Shown here piece after piece: positions 26,274-35,027 of a stretch of 64,000 bases of DNA. Both the position numbers and the translations under genes were made by a program. Location: positions 248,001-312,000 of the forward strand of contig CAWJDP010000001.1 of NCBI GenBank assembly GCA_963841715.1, written 5' to 3'. The number at the start of each line of letters is the position of its first letter. Position 1 is the stretch's first letter. The DNA is from DASPWW01 sp963841715 (lineage in GTDB: Bacteria; Actinomycetota; Thermoleophilia; Solirubrobacterales; 70-9). The notes beneath the pieces were generated by a model. That model had not been told where the DNA came from and searched no databases. It saw only the letters and a list, made by a program, of their open reading frames with translations.

Positions 26274-26468
26274 GATCTCGCTGATCTTCAAGACGGCGAC
26301 GTGGGCCGGGTTGATGCCGACCGAATCATCGCTTCCGTGCTCCGTAAACCAGGCGAGGCGCGATTGGCCCGAGCGAGCAGCGTCGGAGAGCCTGCTCTCG
26401 ACCTCGTCCAGGGTTCCCTGCACCGTGAAGACGTCGCCGTTCAGGAGCCTGATCTCTGCGTAACCCAA
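26265..26468 (-). CDS. Conserved small protein, function unknown
   Basis: The 67-residue acidic protein has a beta-rich pattern: AEIRLLNGDVFTVQGTLDEV, DAARSGQSRLAWFTEHG and VGINPAHVAVLKISE. The regular strand-turn pattern and lack of signal peptide suggest a soluble, single-domain protein similar in layout to small actinobacterial proteins with a VNPxHV motif. No catalytic residues stand out. It converges with the small winged-helix-like gene. Confidence 0.55.
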   Translation of the reverse strand: MGYAEIRLLNGDVFTVQGTLDEVESRLSDAARSGQSRLAWFTEHGSDDSVGINPAHVAVLKISEISD

Positions 26469-26705
26469 GGTGCCTACTCTCTCAGCCCGGCGGCTTCGAG
26501 GGCCGCGAAGTGATCGTCATGCGCGCGAACCCCTCGACGTTTCTCCTCCGGCATCGGCGCAGTAACGCGGACCACTTGATTAGAACGAGGCCGTTACCTG
26601 GGCCGGATGGGCACCAGCGCGGGATTCGGGTGTTCGTTTGGACAATCGGAGCCCGCCGACTCACGCGCCGGATCTCGCATTCCCAAGCCGTAAACTGTTC
26701 CCCCT

Positions 26706-26779
26706 CGGGGCGTGGCGCAGCCTGGTAGCGCACCTGCTTTGGGAGCAGGGGGTCGCCGGTTCAAATCCGGCCGCCCCGA
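26706..26779 (+). tRNA. tRNA-Pro (TGG)
   Basis: A full cloverleaf: acceptor CGGGGCG pairs with CGCCCCG, the anticodon stem is CCTGC/GCAGG with loop TTTGGGA giving anticodon TGG, and the T-arm is GCCGG-TTCAAAT-CCGGC. The discriminator is A and CCA is not encoded. Length 74. Confidence 0.95.
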
Positions 26780-26995
26780 CTGAGACGCCGCGGTGCCGGT
26801 CCTGATGCCCCTGAGCCTCGGCATGGTTGACCTCGACGCCGCTGCCCATTGCCAGGGATCGCATTGCGGCTCGTGACGAGGACGTTGTCGACGCCGAGGT
26901 CGGAGACATCTTTGGTGAGTATGCGTGACACGCGACCGCGACTTGACTATGCTCCGCCTTCGCCGTTGGTCTTTGGGTGGAGAGAGGGTTGAGTG

Positions 26996-28003
26996 ATGCG
27001 GGGGACTCGGATTGCCGGTGTCGCGGTGCTCGGCACGGTCGCAGCGCTGGCGCTGTCGGCGTCGCCGTCGTTCGCGGCGAGCGATTGCGCGAGGGCGCAG
27101 AGCGCCGTCGCCGACGCACAGAAGGCTGTCGACAAGGCGAAGCACCGGGTCAAGAAGGCGAAGGGGGCCGTCAAGCGCGCCGACGCGGGCAGCGCGAAGC
27201 AGCGCGCGAAGCGGAAGCTGAGGAAGGCGAAGAAGCGGCTGAAGGCGGCCAAGGCCGATCTTGCGACCGCGACCGGCGAGCAGGCGACCGCATGCGGCGG
27301 GGGCGGAACGGCACCCTCCGGGCAGGGACTCTACGTTGCCCTGGGCGACTCCGTCGGCGCTGGCTACGGCGCTTCGAACCCCTCCACGACCGGCTACGTG
27401 GGCCTGCTTTACGCGCACTTCCAGTCGACGCTCGGCGTGACCCAGCTGTCGAACCGGTCCACCCCCGGGCAGGCGAGCGCCGACATCCGCAGCTCCCAGC
27501 TTCCGGGCGCGGTCAACGACATCAACGCGTCCTCGGACACGAAGGTGGTGACGATCGACGCCGGCGGCAACGACTGGTTCGTGGCGCATTGCAATTTCGG
27601 CAGCGACACGTGCACGGACACCTTCAAGACCAACTTCAACCAGATCCTCGCCGGGCTTCAGAGCGCGCTCGCGAACGATCCCGGGGACGAGGACCTGATC
27701 GCGATGGACTACTACAACCCGAATTCCGGCGGAGGCACCTATGGGGGTGGCGAGTCGACGCTCGACACGGTTCTGCGAGGCCAGTCGCAGCTCTTGAACT
27801 GCGCCGACACGGGCAGCGAGATCGGCCTCAACGACGCGATCGAGCAGGTCGCGAGCGCGCACGGCGCATTGATCGCCGATCCCTATCAGGCGTTCAAGGA
27901 TGCGGGGCGGAGCTACATCTACAGCGATGGGATCCATCCCACAGACGCGGGCCACGCGGCGATCGCCGCGGCGTTCGAAGGCCCGCGCTCGCCCTGCACC
28001 TAG
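26996..28003 (+). CDS. Secreted SGNH/GDSL hydrolase with Lys/Ala-rich linker
   Basis: Signal peptide residues 1-27 end in SPSFA. A long Lys/Ala helix-forming stretch follows (residues about 30-100). Then comes an SGNH hydrolase domain: block I VALGDSVGAGYGAS (nucleophile Ser), block III IDAGGNDWF (Asn) and block V YSDGIHPTDAGHAAIA (Asp/His). It is probably an extracellular esterase or lipase. A GTG one codon earlier is an alternative start. The Lys-rich segment may bind the cell wall or nucleic acids, by inference. Confidence 0.85.
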   Translation: MRGTRIAGVAVLGTVAALALSASPSFAASDCARAQSAVADAQKAVDKAKHRVKKAKGAVKRADAGSAKQRAKRKLRKAKKRLKAAKADLATATGEQATACGGGGTAPSGQGLYVALGDSVGAGYGASNPSTTGYVGLLYAHFQSTLGVTQLSNRSTPGQASADIRSSQLPGAVNDINASSDTKVVTIDAGGNDWFVAHCNFGSDTCTDTFKTNFNQILAGLQSALANDPGDEDLIAMDYYNPNSGGGTYGGGESTLDTVLRGQSQLLNCADTGSEIGLNDAIEQVASAHGALIADPYQAFKDAGRSYIYSDGIHPTDAGHAAIAAAFEGPRSPCT

Positions 28004-28180
28004 CGCCGCGGTTCGGCGCTCGGCTTAGCCGCCGGACGTTGACGACGCCCCGCGGCCGCCAGGCTACGGGCATTCTCCTCTTCCAACTTTGTGCGGGAGT
28101 GGCGAGGATCGCGGGCAGAGGGCGTAGATTAAGCGCAATCCCATCGCCAACCACCGAGGCCGTAGGCAGTCCCTGTATTC

Positions 28181-31144
28181 ATGAGTCCGCTGAATCGCTC
28201 CCTCGGCCGTCGCCCTCTCCGCCTTCGCGCGCTTGTGGCGGGGCTGATGCTGATCGGCGTCGCGGCGGCGATCGCCCCGACCGCGGCGGCGGCGCGTCGC
28301 GAGCGGCCCAGCGAGTCGGTCTGCCCGGCGCCGCCTTTCGGCGCTGCGCGCTGCGAATCCCGGGTGATCACCCATACCTCCGCCACCCCGCTGGCGCAGA
28401 CTTCGCCGACCGGCTACGGTCCGGCCGATTTTCACGGCGCCTACGCGCTTCCCGCCACCGCACCGTCTGGGCAGACGATTGCGATAGTCGATGCCTACAA
28501 CTCCCCGACGATCGAGAGCGACCTCAACGCCTACAGCTCTCAATACGGCCTGCCCGCCTGCACGACCGCGAACGCCTGCTTCACCAAGGTCAACCAAAGT
28601 GGCGTTGAGGGGTCCTATCCGCAGGCCAACGCCGGGTGGGCGCTGGAGATCGCACTCGACGTCGAGACCGCCCACGCGATCTGCCCGAACTGCAAGATCC
28701 TCCTGGTCGAGGCGAGCTCGAACAGCTTCGCCGATCTGACCACGGCCGAGAGCACGGCGGCTGCCCTCGGCGCCACCGAGATCTCGAACAGCTGGAGCGG
28801 CGTCGAGTACTCCGACGAGACCTCGGACGCCTCCTTCAACCATCCGGGGATCGCGATCACGGCATCAGCGGGAGACTCCGGCTACGGCGCCGCATACCCG
28901 GCCGGCTCGCCAAACGTGGTCGCGGTCGGCGGCACTACGCTCAACCAGTCGGGGGGTGACTACGGCTCGGAGACCGTCTGGGGCGGCACCGGCAGCGGCT
29001 GCAGTGCATACGAGTCGGCGCAGTCCTGGCAGACCTCGGATCCGAAATGGGCGCAGACCGGCTGCGGCGCGAAGCGCGGGATCGCGGACGTCGCCGCCGA
29101 CGCCGACCCGAACACGGGCGCCTCCGTTTACGACACGACCAGGTACCAGGGACAGTCGGGGTGGTTCACCGTCGGCGGCACGAGCCTGTCGGCGCCCCTG
29201 ATCGCAGGTGTGTATGCGCTCGCGGGCGGCAGCTCGGCGACCTACCCCGCGGCGGTCCCCTACTCACACCAGACCGACTCGCCGACGAGCCTTCACGACG
29301 TGACCACGGGCTCGAACGGAAGCTGCTCCACGACAATGTGCGCGGGGGCGGCGGGCTACGACGGCCCCACAGGGGTCGGCACGCCTCAGGGCGTTGCGGC
29401 GTTCGAGGGCGGTTCGTCCGGCGGCTCGCCGCCCATTGTCAGCACGGACCCGGCGACCTCGATCACCGAGACATCGGCGACCCTGAACGGAACCGTGAAC
29501 CCGAAAGGCCAGGCGACCACCTACCACTTCGAGTGGGGAACGACGACGAGCTACGGTCAGGCCACCGCGAATCAAAGCGCCGGCTCGGGGACCGTCGCCG
29601 TCGCCGCTTCCGCCAACCTCGCCGGCCTCTCCCCCGGCACCACCTACCACTACCGCTTGGTTGCCACCAACGACTCGGGAACGAACCATGGATCCGACGG
29701 GACGCTCACCGCCACTTCGAGTCCACACGCGGCCCCGTCGATCATGGGCTCCACCCCCGCCTCGCCGTCGAACAATGACAACCCGAATATCAAGGGCTCG
29801 GCCGAGGCGGGATCGACGGTGAAGCTCTACACGACCTCGGACTGCTCCGGCTCGCCCACCGCAATCGACAGCGCCGCCAACTTCGCCGCGCCGGGGATCG
29901 CGGTCACGGTCCCCGACAACCAGACCACCAGCTTCCACGCGACCGCGACCGACGCCGCCGGCAACACCTCGGCCTGCTCGACGGGCTTCGACTACACGGA
30001 GGACTCGAGGGTCCCCAACGCCCCCTCGATCACCGGCTCCACGCCCGCCTCGCCGTCGAACAATGACAACCCGAATATCGAGGGCTCGGCCGAGGCGGGC
30101 TCGACCGTGAAGCTCTACACCAGCTCCGGCTGCATGGGCGCCCACACCGACGACTCCGCCGCCAACTTCGCTGCGCCGGGGATCGCGGTCACGGCTTCCG
30201 ACGACGCGACGACCACCTTCTACGCCACGGCGACCGACGCCGCCGGCAACACCTCCGAGTGCTCGGATCCGTTCGACTACGCCGAGGACTCGACGCCGCC
30301 ACAGACGACGATCGACTCCGGGCCGTCGGGAGCGACCAACGACCCGACCCCCACGTTTGAGTTCTCCGCGAGCGAGTCCGGCGCAAGCTTCGAGTGCCGC
30401 GTCGACTCGGGCTCGTTCGCGTCGTGCGGCTCGCCGCTCACGACCGCCGCCCTGACCGACGACCAGCACACGTTTGACGTCCGCGCGACCGACGAGGCGG
30501 GAAATACTGGGACGCCGGCCTCGCGGACGTTCACCGTCGACACGCAGGCCCCGGACGCCCCCTCGATATCCCGCTCCACCCCCGCCTCGCCGTCGAACAA
30601 TGACAACCCGAATATCAAGGGCTCGGCCGAGGCGGGATCGACGGTGAAGCTCTACACGACCTCGGACTGCTCCGGCTCGCCCACCGCAATCGACAGCGCC
30701 GCCAACTTCGCCGCGCCGGGGATCGCGGTCACGGTCCCCGACAACCAGACCACCAGCTTCCACGCGACCGCGACCGACGCCGCCGGCAACACCTCGGCCT
30801 GCTCGACGGGCTTCGACTACACCGAGGACTCGACGCCCCCCGCCGGCCCCAGCAACTCGTTCACGATCGGCAAGGTGAAGAAGAACAAGGTCGAGGTGAC
30901 CGTGCCCGGTGCCGGCGCGATCGCCGTCAACGACGCCCACGCGGCGAACAAGAAGCTGCTGCTGAAGCCCTCGAGCGCTTCGGCGGGCGGCGCCGGCTCC
31001 TACAAGGTGACCCTGAAGCCGACCAAGAGGGCGAAGAAGAAGCTGAAGCACAAGCTCAAGCTCAAGGTCAAGGCCGCGGTCACCTTCACCCCGACCGGCG
31101 GGACCGCGAACACCGAGGACAAGGTGCTCAAGCTAAAGAAGTAG
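28181..31144 (+). CDS. Secreted sedolisin (S53) peptidase with FN3-like and repeated Ig-like domains
   Basis: Signal peptide about 1-38. The S53 domain spans about 75-410 with catalytic Glu156 and Asp160 in WALEIALDVE, oxyanion Asp232 in TASAGDSGYG, and nucleophile Ser335 in VGGTSLSAPLIAG; the pro-domain is short or absent. Residues about 418-510 form an FN3-like unit (TYHFEWGTTTSYGQA, GLSPGTTYHYRLVATNDSG). Then three Ig-like repeats beginning PASPSNNDNPNI (about 523-885), one different beta domain between repeats two and three, and a Lys-rich C-terminus. It probably acts outside the cell at acidic pH. Repeats one and three are almost identical in DNA. Confidence 0.87.
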   Translation: MSPLNRSLGRRPLRLRALVAGLMLIGVAAAIAPTAAAARRERPSESVCPAPPFGAARCESRVITHTSATPLAQTSPTGYGPADFHGAYALPATAPSGQTIAIVDAYNSPTIESDLNAYSSQYGLPACTTANACFTKVNQSGVEGSYPQANAGWALEIALDVETAHAICPNCKILLVEASSNSFADLTTAESTAAALGATEISNSWSGVEYSDETSDASFNHPGIAITASAGDSGYGAAYPAGSPNVVAVGGTTLNQSGGDYGSETVWGGTGSGCSAYESAQSWQTSDPKWAQTGCGAKRGIADVAADADPNTGASVYDTTRYQGQSGWFTVGGTSLSAPLIAGVYALAGGSSATYPAAVPYSHQTDSPTSLHDVTTGSNGSCSTTMCAGAAGYDGPTGVGTPQGVAAFEGGSSGGSPPIVSTDPATSITETSATLNGTVNPKGQATTYHFEWGTTTSYGQATANQSAGSGTVAVAASANLAGLSPGTTYHYRLVATNDSGTNHGSDGTLTATSSPHAAPSIMGSTPASPSNNDNPNIKGSAEAGSTVKLYTTSDCSGSPTAIDSAANFAAPGIAVTVPDNQTTSFHATATDAAGNTSACSTGFDYTEDSRVPNAPSITGSTPASPSNNDNPNIEGSAEAGSTVKLYTSSGCMGAHTDDSAANFAAPGIAVTASDDATTTFYATATDAAGNTSECSDPFDYAEDSTPPQTTIDSGPSGATNDPTPTFEFSASESGASFECRVDSGSFASCGSPLTTAALTDDQHTFDVRATDEAGNTGTPASRTFTVDTQAPDAPSISRSTPASPSNNDNPNIKGSAEAGSTVKLYTTSDCSGSPTAIDSAANFAAPGIAVTVPDNQTTSFHATATDAAGNTSACSTGFDYTEDSTPPAGPSNSFTIGKVKKNKVEVTVPGAGAIAVNDAHAANKKLLLKPSSASAGGAGSYKVTLKPTKRAKKKLKHKLKLKVKAAVTFTPTGGTANTEDKVLKLKK
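29749..30008 (+). repeat. Direct repeat copy 1 (Ig-like module)
   Basis: About 260 bases that recur at 30574-30833, offset by exactly 825 bases (275 codons). By eye I find one difference, at the codon ACG/ACC near the right end. It encodes one Ig-like module of the sedolisin. Confidence 0.85.
30574..30833 (+). repeat. Direct repeat copy 2 (Ig-like module)
   Basis: Partner of 29749-30008. The middle repeat of the same protein (from about 30035) encodes the same module but has diverged, so this pair has been homogenised or duplicated recently. Confidence 0.85.
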
Positions 31145-31154
31145 ATGCCCCGGC

Positions 31155-32570
31155 TCAGCCTGCGACCTTGACGACGCCGGGCGGCCGCCAGGTGCCGGAC
31201 CGCGCGGCCCTGCTCGGCCCGTACAGCCTCAGGTTGAGCCGGAAGCCGCCTGGCGGGGAGGGCAGCCAGTTGACGTCGGACTCGGTCGGCTGCGACTGCT
31301 GGATCGCGATCACGATCGAGCCGTCGGGCTTCCTGATCAGCGGGGGATGCTTCGGTCCGATCGAGTAGCGGTCGATCGGGTTCGAGACGAGATACCCGTT
31401 GCCGTCGTACATCGTCAGCGACCAGAAATACCTTGCCGGGGGCGCGTCGCCGGGCGGGAACGTGAGCCGGTAGTCGTTGGCGCCGTCGTAGAGGGCGCCG
31501 GACGCGTCGGCCAGGCCGGTCGGATAGATCGCCTCGATCGGCGTGTTCGCGCCGAGCCCGACCACCGCAACCTGAGCGCGAAAGCTGTAGTCGGTCCCGT
31601 AGTTTCCGATGTTCGACTGCGGCAGCAGCCACCCACTGGTCTTCTGCGCCTCGCTGAAGATCTTCAGCCGCGCCGCTCCTGGCAGCGCGGCGGCCTCGTC
31701 CGCGACTCCCTTGTAGAGGGCGGAGAGCACGTCGGGGCTGAGCCCGGCCGTCTCGGGAGAGAGCCCGGGGCCGATGCCGAGCGGCTTCAGCTGCGCGAGG
31801 AGCGGATCGTCGCGCGCCGGCGGAGGGTTCTTTTCCAGCGCCGAGTTCAGCGCCGAGATGAAGCCCGGTCCGTCGGTCGGCGTCGGGTACTCGGCCGGCT
31901 TTCCGGGCTTGCAGCCCTTGGCGAAGTGCCGCGCCTTGCCGTTGCGCTTCAGCCGGTACTTCGACATCAGCTTCCGCGCCTTGCGCTGGTCCCTCTCGTT
32001 CGTCGCCAGCGTGCGGCCGATGACCCACACGCGCCGGTACTTCGACTTCACGATCCTCGTGTGCTTGCCCTTCTTGGCCTCCCCGGCCTTCCTCGCCCAG
32101 GTGATCTTGACCTGGCCCGCGCGGCCGCCGTCCTCGCGCTGGCCGGGGATGTCGATCACGTTCGTGTACGGGTCGAGCAGCTCGAAGCTGTAGTAGCGCT
32201 TGCCCAGCTTCGGATGGCTGAGCACCACCGGTCCCTTCTTGAGGTCGAGGTGGGCGATCGAGTACAGCGTGTCCGTGTTCGGCGCGACGACGGTCCGATC
32301 GTCGGCGGTCGCGAACCGCTTCGCGTTCGAGAACGAGTTCACGGGCGCGTTGCCCTTGTGGTCGGGACAGCGCACGCTCGTCTCTTCGCGGCGCACCCTG
32401 AGGGACTCGAGCAGCGGGAATCCGTAGTCGTAGGCCTGCTGGCCGAGCGCTTCGGCCTGATCGGGAGTCGGCGTGTCGGCGCTGGCGAACCCGGGGCCGC
32501 ACAGGCAGGCGATCGCCGCGCCTGCGATGAATCCGGCGAGCCTGCGGTGCGGAATCCTTCCCCTGCCCAT
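31155..32570 (-). CDS. Secreted DUF1254/DUF1214 domain protein
   Basis: The signal peptide is RRLAGFIAGAAIACLCGPGF within residues 1-32. DUF1254 follows with AYDYGFPLLESLRVRRE, VVAPNTDTLYSIAHLDL and YYSFELLDPYTNVID. DUF1214 is in the C-terminal third: YFWSLTMYDGNGYLVSN and DRYSIGPKHPPLIRKPDGSI, ending WLPSPPGGFRLNLRLYGP. Members are exported proteins of unknown reaction. ATG 32570 gives a clean signal peptide; ATG 32600 is an alternative ten codons upstream. It ends 10 bases from the convergent sedolisin. Confidence 0.8.
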   Translation of the reverse strand: MGRGRIPHRRLAGFIAGAAIACLCGPGFASADTPTPDQAEALGQQAYDYGFPLLESLRVRREETSVRCPDHKGNAPVNSFSNAKRFATADDRTVVAPNTDTLYSIAHLDLKKGPVVLSHPKLGKRYYSFELLDPYTNVIDIPGQREDGGRAGQVKITWARKAGEAKKGKHTRIVKSKYRRVWVIGRTLATNERDQRKARKLMSKYRLKRNGKARHFAKGCKPGKPAEYPTPTDGPGFISALNSALEKNPPPARDDPLLAQLKPLGIGPGLSPETAGLSPDVLSALYKGVADEAAALPGAARLKIFSEAQKTSGWLLPQSNIGNYGTDYSFRAQVAVVGLGANTPIEAIYPTGLADASGALYDGANDYRLTFPPGDAPPARYFWSLTMYDGNGYLVSNPIDRYSIGPKHPPLIRKPDGSIVIAIQQSQPTESDVNWLPSPPGGFRLNLRLYGPSRAARSGTWRPPGVVKVAG

Positions 32571-32710
32571 ACGCGAGATCCGGTCACGATACCGGGACAT
32601 CGGCTCGGCGGTCGCACCCGCTAACGATTCGACTGCGCGTACAAAAGACGCCCGCCGATCTTCGACCGCGGGCCAGAGACAGCGGCGCATCCCGCGCCTA
32701 GCCTGCGGGC

Positions 32711-33523
32711 GTGACGCAAGTTGAGCGCAGAATCGGCGCCGGACGCCCGCTGATCGGCGTGACGACCTCTGAGGTCCGCGGCGCCGAGCAGGTGGAGCTG
32801 ATCCGCCACGGCGAGCCGTCGCGACGCGAGATGGCCCTCGGCCTCAGCTACATGCGCGCGGTCGAGATCGCGGGCGGGCTGCCGGTCGTCGTGCCGCCGA
32901 TTGCAGTCGACTCGATCGGGTCGCTGCTGGACAACCTCGATGGCGTCCTGCTCTCGGGCGGCCCCGACATCCACCCCGACAGCTACGGAGAGTCGCCGCA
33001 TCCCGAGCTCGGGCCGACGTGGCCGGACCTCGACGTGACCGAGCTTGCGCTCGCGCGCCAGGCGGTGGCGCACGATGTGCCGGTGCTCGCGATCTCTCGC
33101 GGCGCCCAGGCGCTCAACGTCGCGCGCGGCGGGACCCTGTTCCAGCACCTGCCCGAGCGCTTCGGGCGCACGACGCCGCACACGCTCTCGGTCGCAGGCC
33201 AGCCGACCGCTCACCAGATCTCAATCGACCCCGGCAGCACGCTCCACGAGGCGCTCGGCGAGACGGATCTCGAGGTCAACTCGTACCACCACCAGTCGGC
33301 GAGCGGCCTCGGGCGCGGCGTGCGCGCCGTCGCCTGGGCGCCCGACGGGGTGATCGAGGCTGTCGAGGTCCCCGAGCGACGGTTCGCGATCGGCGTCCAG
33401 TGGCACGCCGAGTCGATGACCGACGCTCCGCCGCAGCTGAAGCTGTTTCGCGCATTCGTCGAGGCGGCCGGTCAGGGGGCCGGGGCGGGGTCCGCCCCGG
33501 CCTCGACCGGCGTCACCGCCTGA
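32711..33523 (+). CDS. Peptidase C26-like glutamine amidotransferase with Cys-to-Ser change
   Basis: Class I amidotransferase fold of the gamma-glutamyl-GABA hydrolase (PuuD) group. LLSGGPDIHPDSYGE is near residues 80-94, the nucleophile elbow is VLAISRGAQALNVARGG, and the catalytic His/Glu are in FAIGVQWHAESM. In active enzymes the elbow reads CRG with a Cys nucleophile; here it is Ser129 (codon TCT, 33095-33097; one base from TGT). The enzyme may therefore be inactive, altered, or misread. The GTG start is preceded closely by TAGCCT, so the mRNA is probably leaderless. The polyamine block lies 19 kb away, so a functional link is weak. Confidence 0.8.
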   Translation: MTQVERRIGAGRPLIGVTTSEVRGAEQVELIRHGEPSRREMALGLSYMRAVEIAGGLPVVVPPIAVDSIGSLLDNLDGVLLSGGPDIHPDSYGESPHPELGPTWPDLDVTELALARQAVAHDVPVLAISRGAQALNVARGGTLFQHLPERFGRTTPHTLSVAGQPTAHQISIDPGSTLHEALGETDLEVNSYHHQSASGLGRGVRAVAWAPDGVIEAVEVPERRFAIGVQWHAESMTDAPPQLKLFRAFVEAAGQGAGAGSAPASTGVTA

Positions 33524-33572
33524 GGCTCGCCGCGCGAGCGCCGGCGATCCGGCGAGAATCCCGCTCGATCGA

Positions 33573-34256
33573 ATGAGGTTGATTCTGGTTCGCCACGGCG
33601 AGTCGCGTTCGAACGCCCACCCCACCGCCGCCGCGCTTCCCGGGGAGGAGGGGGACCGGCTGACCGAAGAGGGCTGGCGGCAGGCGCGCCGAGTCGCCGA
33701 CTCGCTCGCCGGCTGGGGCGTCACGGAGCTGGTCACGAGCCCGATGCGCCGCGCGCGCGAGACGGCGTCGGCGCTCGAGGAGCGGCTCGGGATGACGGCG
33801 CGCGTCGAACCCCTGATCCACGAGATCCGCGAGGCGGTGGACTTCGGCGAGCTCTCGCCCGAGGAGCAGAAGCTGACCCGCTGGTCGGAGCGGATGAGCG
33901 CCCACGGCGACGACCCCGACTATGCCCCCGAGGGAGCCGAGTCGTTCAACGACGTCCGCGGCCGCGTGCGCGGGTTCCAGGCCAAGCTGGCCGCCGGCCC
34001 GAACGAGGGCCGGCTCGCGCTCGCGGTGACGCACGGCATCTTCTCGCGCTTCTTCTTCATCGAGGCGCTGCTCGGCGACGGGTTCACCGCCGGCGAGGCG
34101 CACCTGCTGTGGAACCTGCGCACCGTGAACTGCGGCGTCAGCGTGTTCGAGCACGGCGAGCCGCGGCACCCGGCCGACCCGCCGCTCGACGGGTGGGTGT
34201 GCTCGACGTGGATGGCGCGGCCGTGGATCCGCGGCGGCGCTCAGAACAGCTTGTAG
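33573..34256 (+). CDS. Histidine phosphatase family protein
   Basis: A phosphoglycerate-mutase-like fold with the catalytic motif ILVRHGESRSN (phospho-His in RHG) at residues 5-13. VTSPMRRARETASALE follows, then a catalytic Glu region and the second His in LAVTHGIFSRFF. It is a phosphatase with substrate unknown. It follows the C26-like gene by about 50 bases in the same direction, and its last 16 bases overlap the end of the convergent lipoprotein gene. Confidence 0.85.
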   Translation: MRLILVRHGESRSNAHPTAAALPGEEGDRLTEEGWRQARRVADSLAGWGVTELVTSPMRRARETASALEERLGMTARVEPLIHEIREAVDFGELSPEEQKLTRWSERMSAHGDDPDYAPEGAESFNDVRGRVRGFQAKLAAGPNEGRLALAVTHGIFSRFFFIEALLGDGFTAGEAHLLWNLRTVNCGVSVFEHGEPRHPADPPLDGWVCSTWMARPWIRGGAQNSL

Positions 34257-34771
34257 CTCTGGCGCGAGAGGAAGAAGCCGTGCCCGGTGTCCTGGTTCGT
34301 GCAGGTGACTCCGGCGGTGCGGCTCTCGCATAGGAACGGCCCCTTCTTCGAGTTCTGGTTGTAGGCGAGGATCGGAGCGCCGGGAATCATCGCCGTGTCG
34401 CCGGCGCACACCACTCGCGCGCTTCCGGTGCCGACCTCGATCCCCTGGCCGTAGTCGAGGTGACAGTTGGCGGGTCGCGGCGGGGGCTTCCAAGAGCGCT
34501 GGCTGATGTCGCAGCGCGCTTCCTGCTCGACGACCGTGCAGCCGATGTTCTTCGACGGCAGCAGGAAGCTCTGCAGCGACTTCGTCGTCACGGCGCTACC
34601 CGTCGTAGTGGTGGGGTTCGTCGCCGTCGATGAGGTCGTGGTGCCGTTGCTCTCGGTGACGGTCGTCGTCTGCGTGCTCGTGCTGCTGCTGCTGCTGCTG
34701 CCGCAGGCGGCGAGCGACGCGGCGAGCGCGACGGCTGCAAGCGCGAGAGCGGGGCCGATGCGATGCACCAT
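34241..34771 (-). CDS. Lipoprotein with Ser/Thr linker
   Basis: The signal peptide ends in a lipobox ASLAAC at about residue 22, followed by a 45-residue Ser/Thr-rich linker and a globular C-terminal domain. That domain contains LLPSKNIGCTVVEQEARCDI, YGQGIEVGTGSARVVCAGDT and RTAGVTCTNQDTGHGF. The Cys pattern suggests two disulfides. This domain type recurs in actinobacterial exported proteins without a known function. The poly-Ser tract is encoded by a CAG/CTG-like run near 34680-34700. Confidence 0.7.
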   Translation of the reverse strand: MVHRIGPALALAAVALAASLAACGSSSSSSTSTQTTTVTESNGTTTSSTATNPTTTTGSAVTTKSLQSFLLPSKNIGCTVVEQEARCDISQRSWKPPPRPANCHLDYGQGIEVGTGSARVVCAGDTAMIPGAPILAYNQNSKKGPFLCESRTAGVTCTNQDTGHGFFLSRQSYKLF

Positions 34772-34810
34772 TCGCCGGGAAGCCTACATCCGCTCTACGC
34801 TCCGTCGGGC

Positions 34811-34883
34811 GCCCCCGTAGCTCAGCGGACAGAGCGTCGGACTTCTAATCCGAGGGTCGCAGGTTCGAATCCTGCCGGGGGCA
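34811..34883 (+). tRNA. tRNA-Arg (TCT)
   Basis: Acceptor GCCCCCG pairs with CGGGGGC. The anticodon stem is TCGGA/TCCGA with loop CTTCTAA giving anticodon TCT. The T-arm is GCAGG-TTCGAAT-CCTGC. Discriminator A, CCA not encoded, length 73. Confidence 0.95.
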
Positions 34884-35027
34884 CTGCCTACCAGCGCGGG
34901 ATCGATGCACGGGGGAGATCGGACGCGGGCGCGGCGTCGGACGGCTCAAGCTTCTCACCCTGGCGCCGATAAGAAGAGTGGGTGAGGGTTCCGGGGGCGG
35001 GCCAAGGACCGGAAGTGAGGGGAAGTC

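Noticed and set aside
26780..26995. Minus-strand frames between tRNA-Pro and the GDSL gene
   Set aside because: They are short, composition-biased and without motifs; the stretch is more likely the promoter region of the GDSL gene (TTGACT at 26943).
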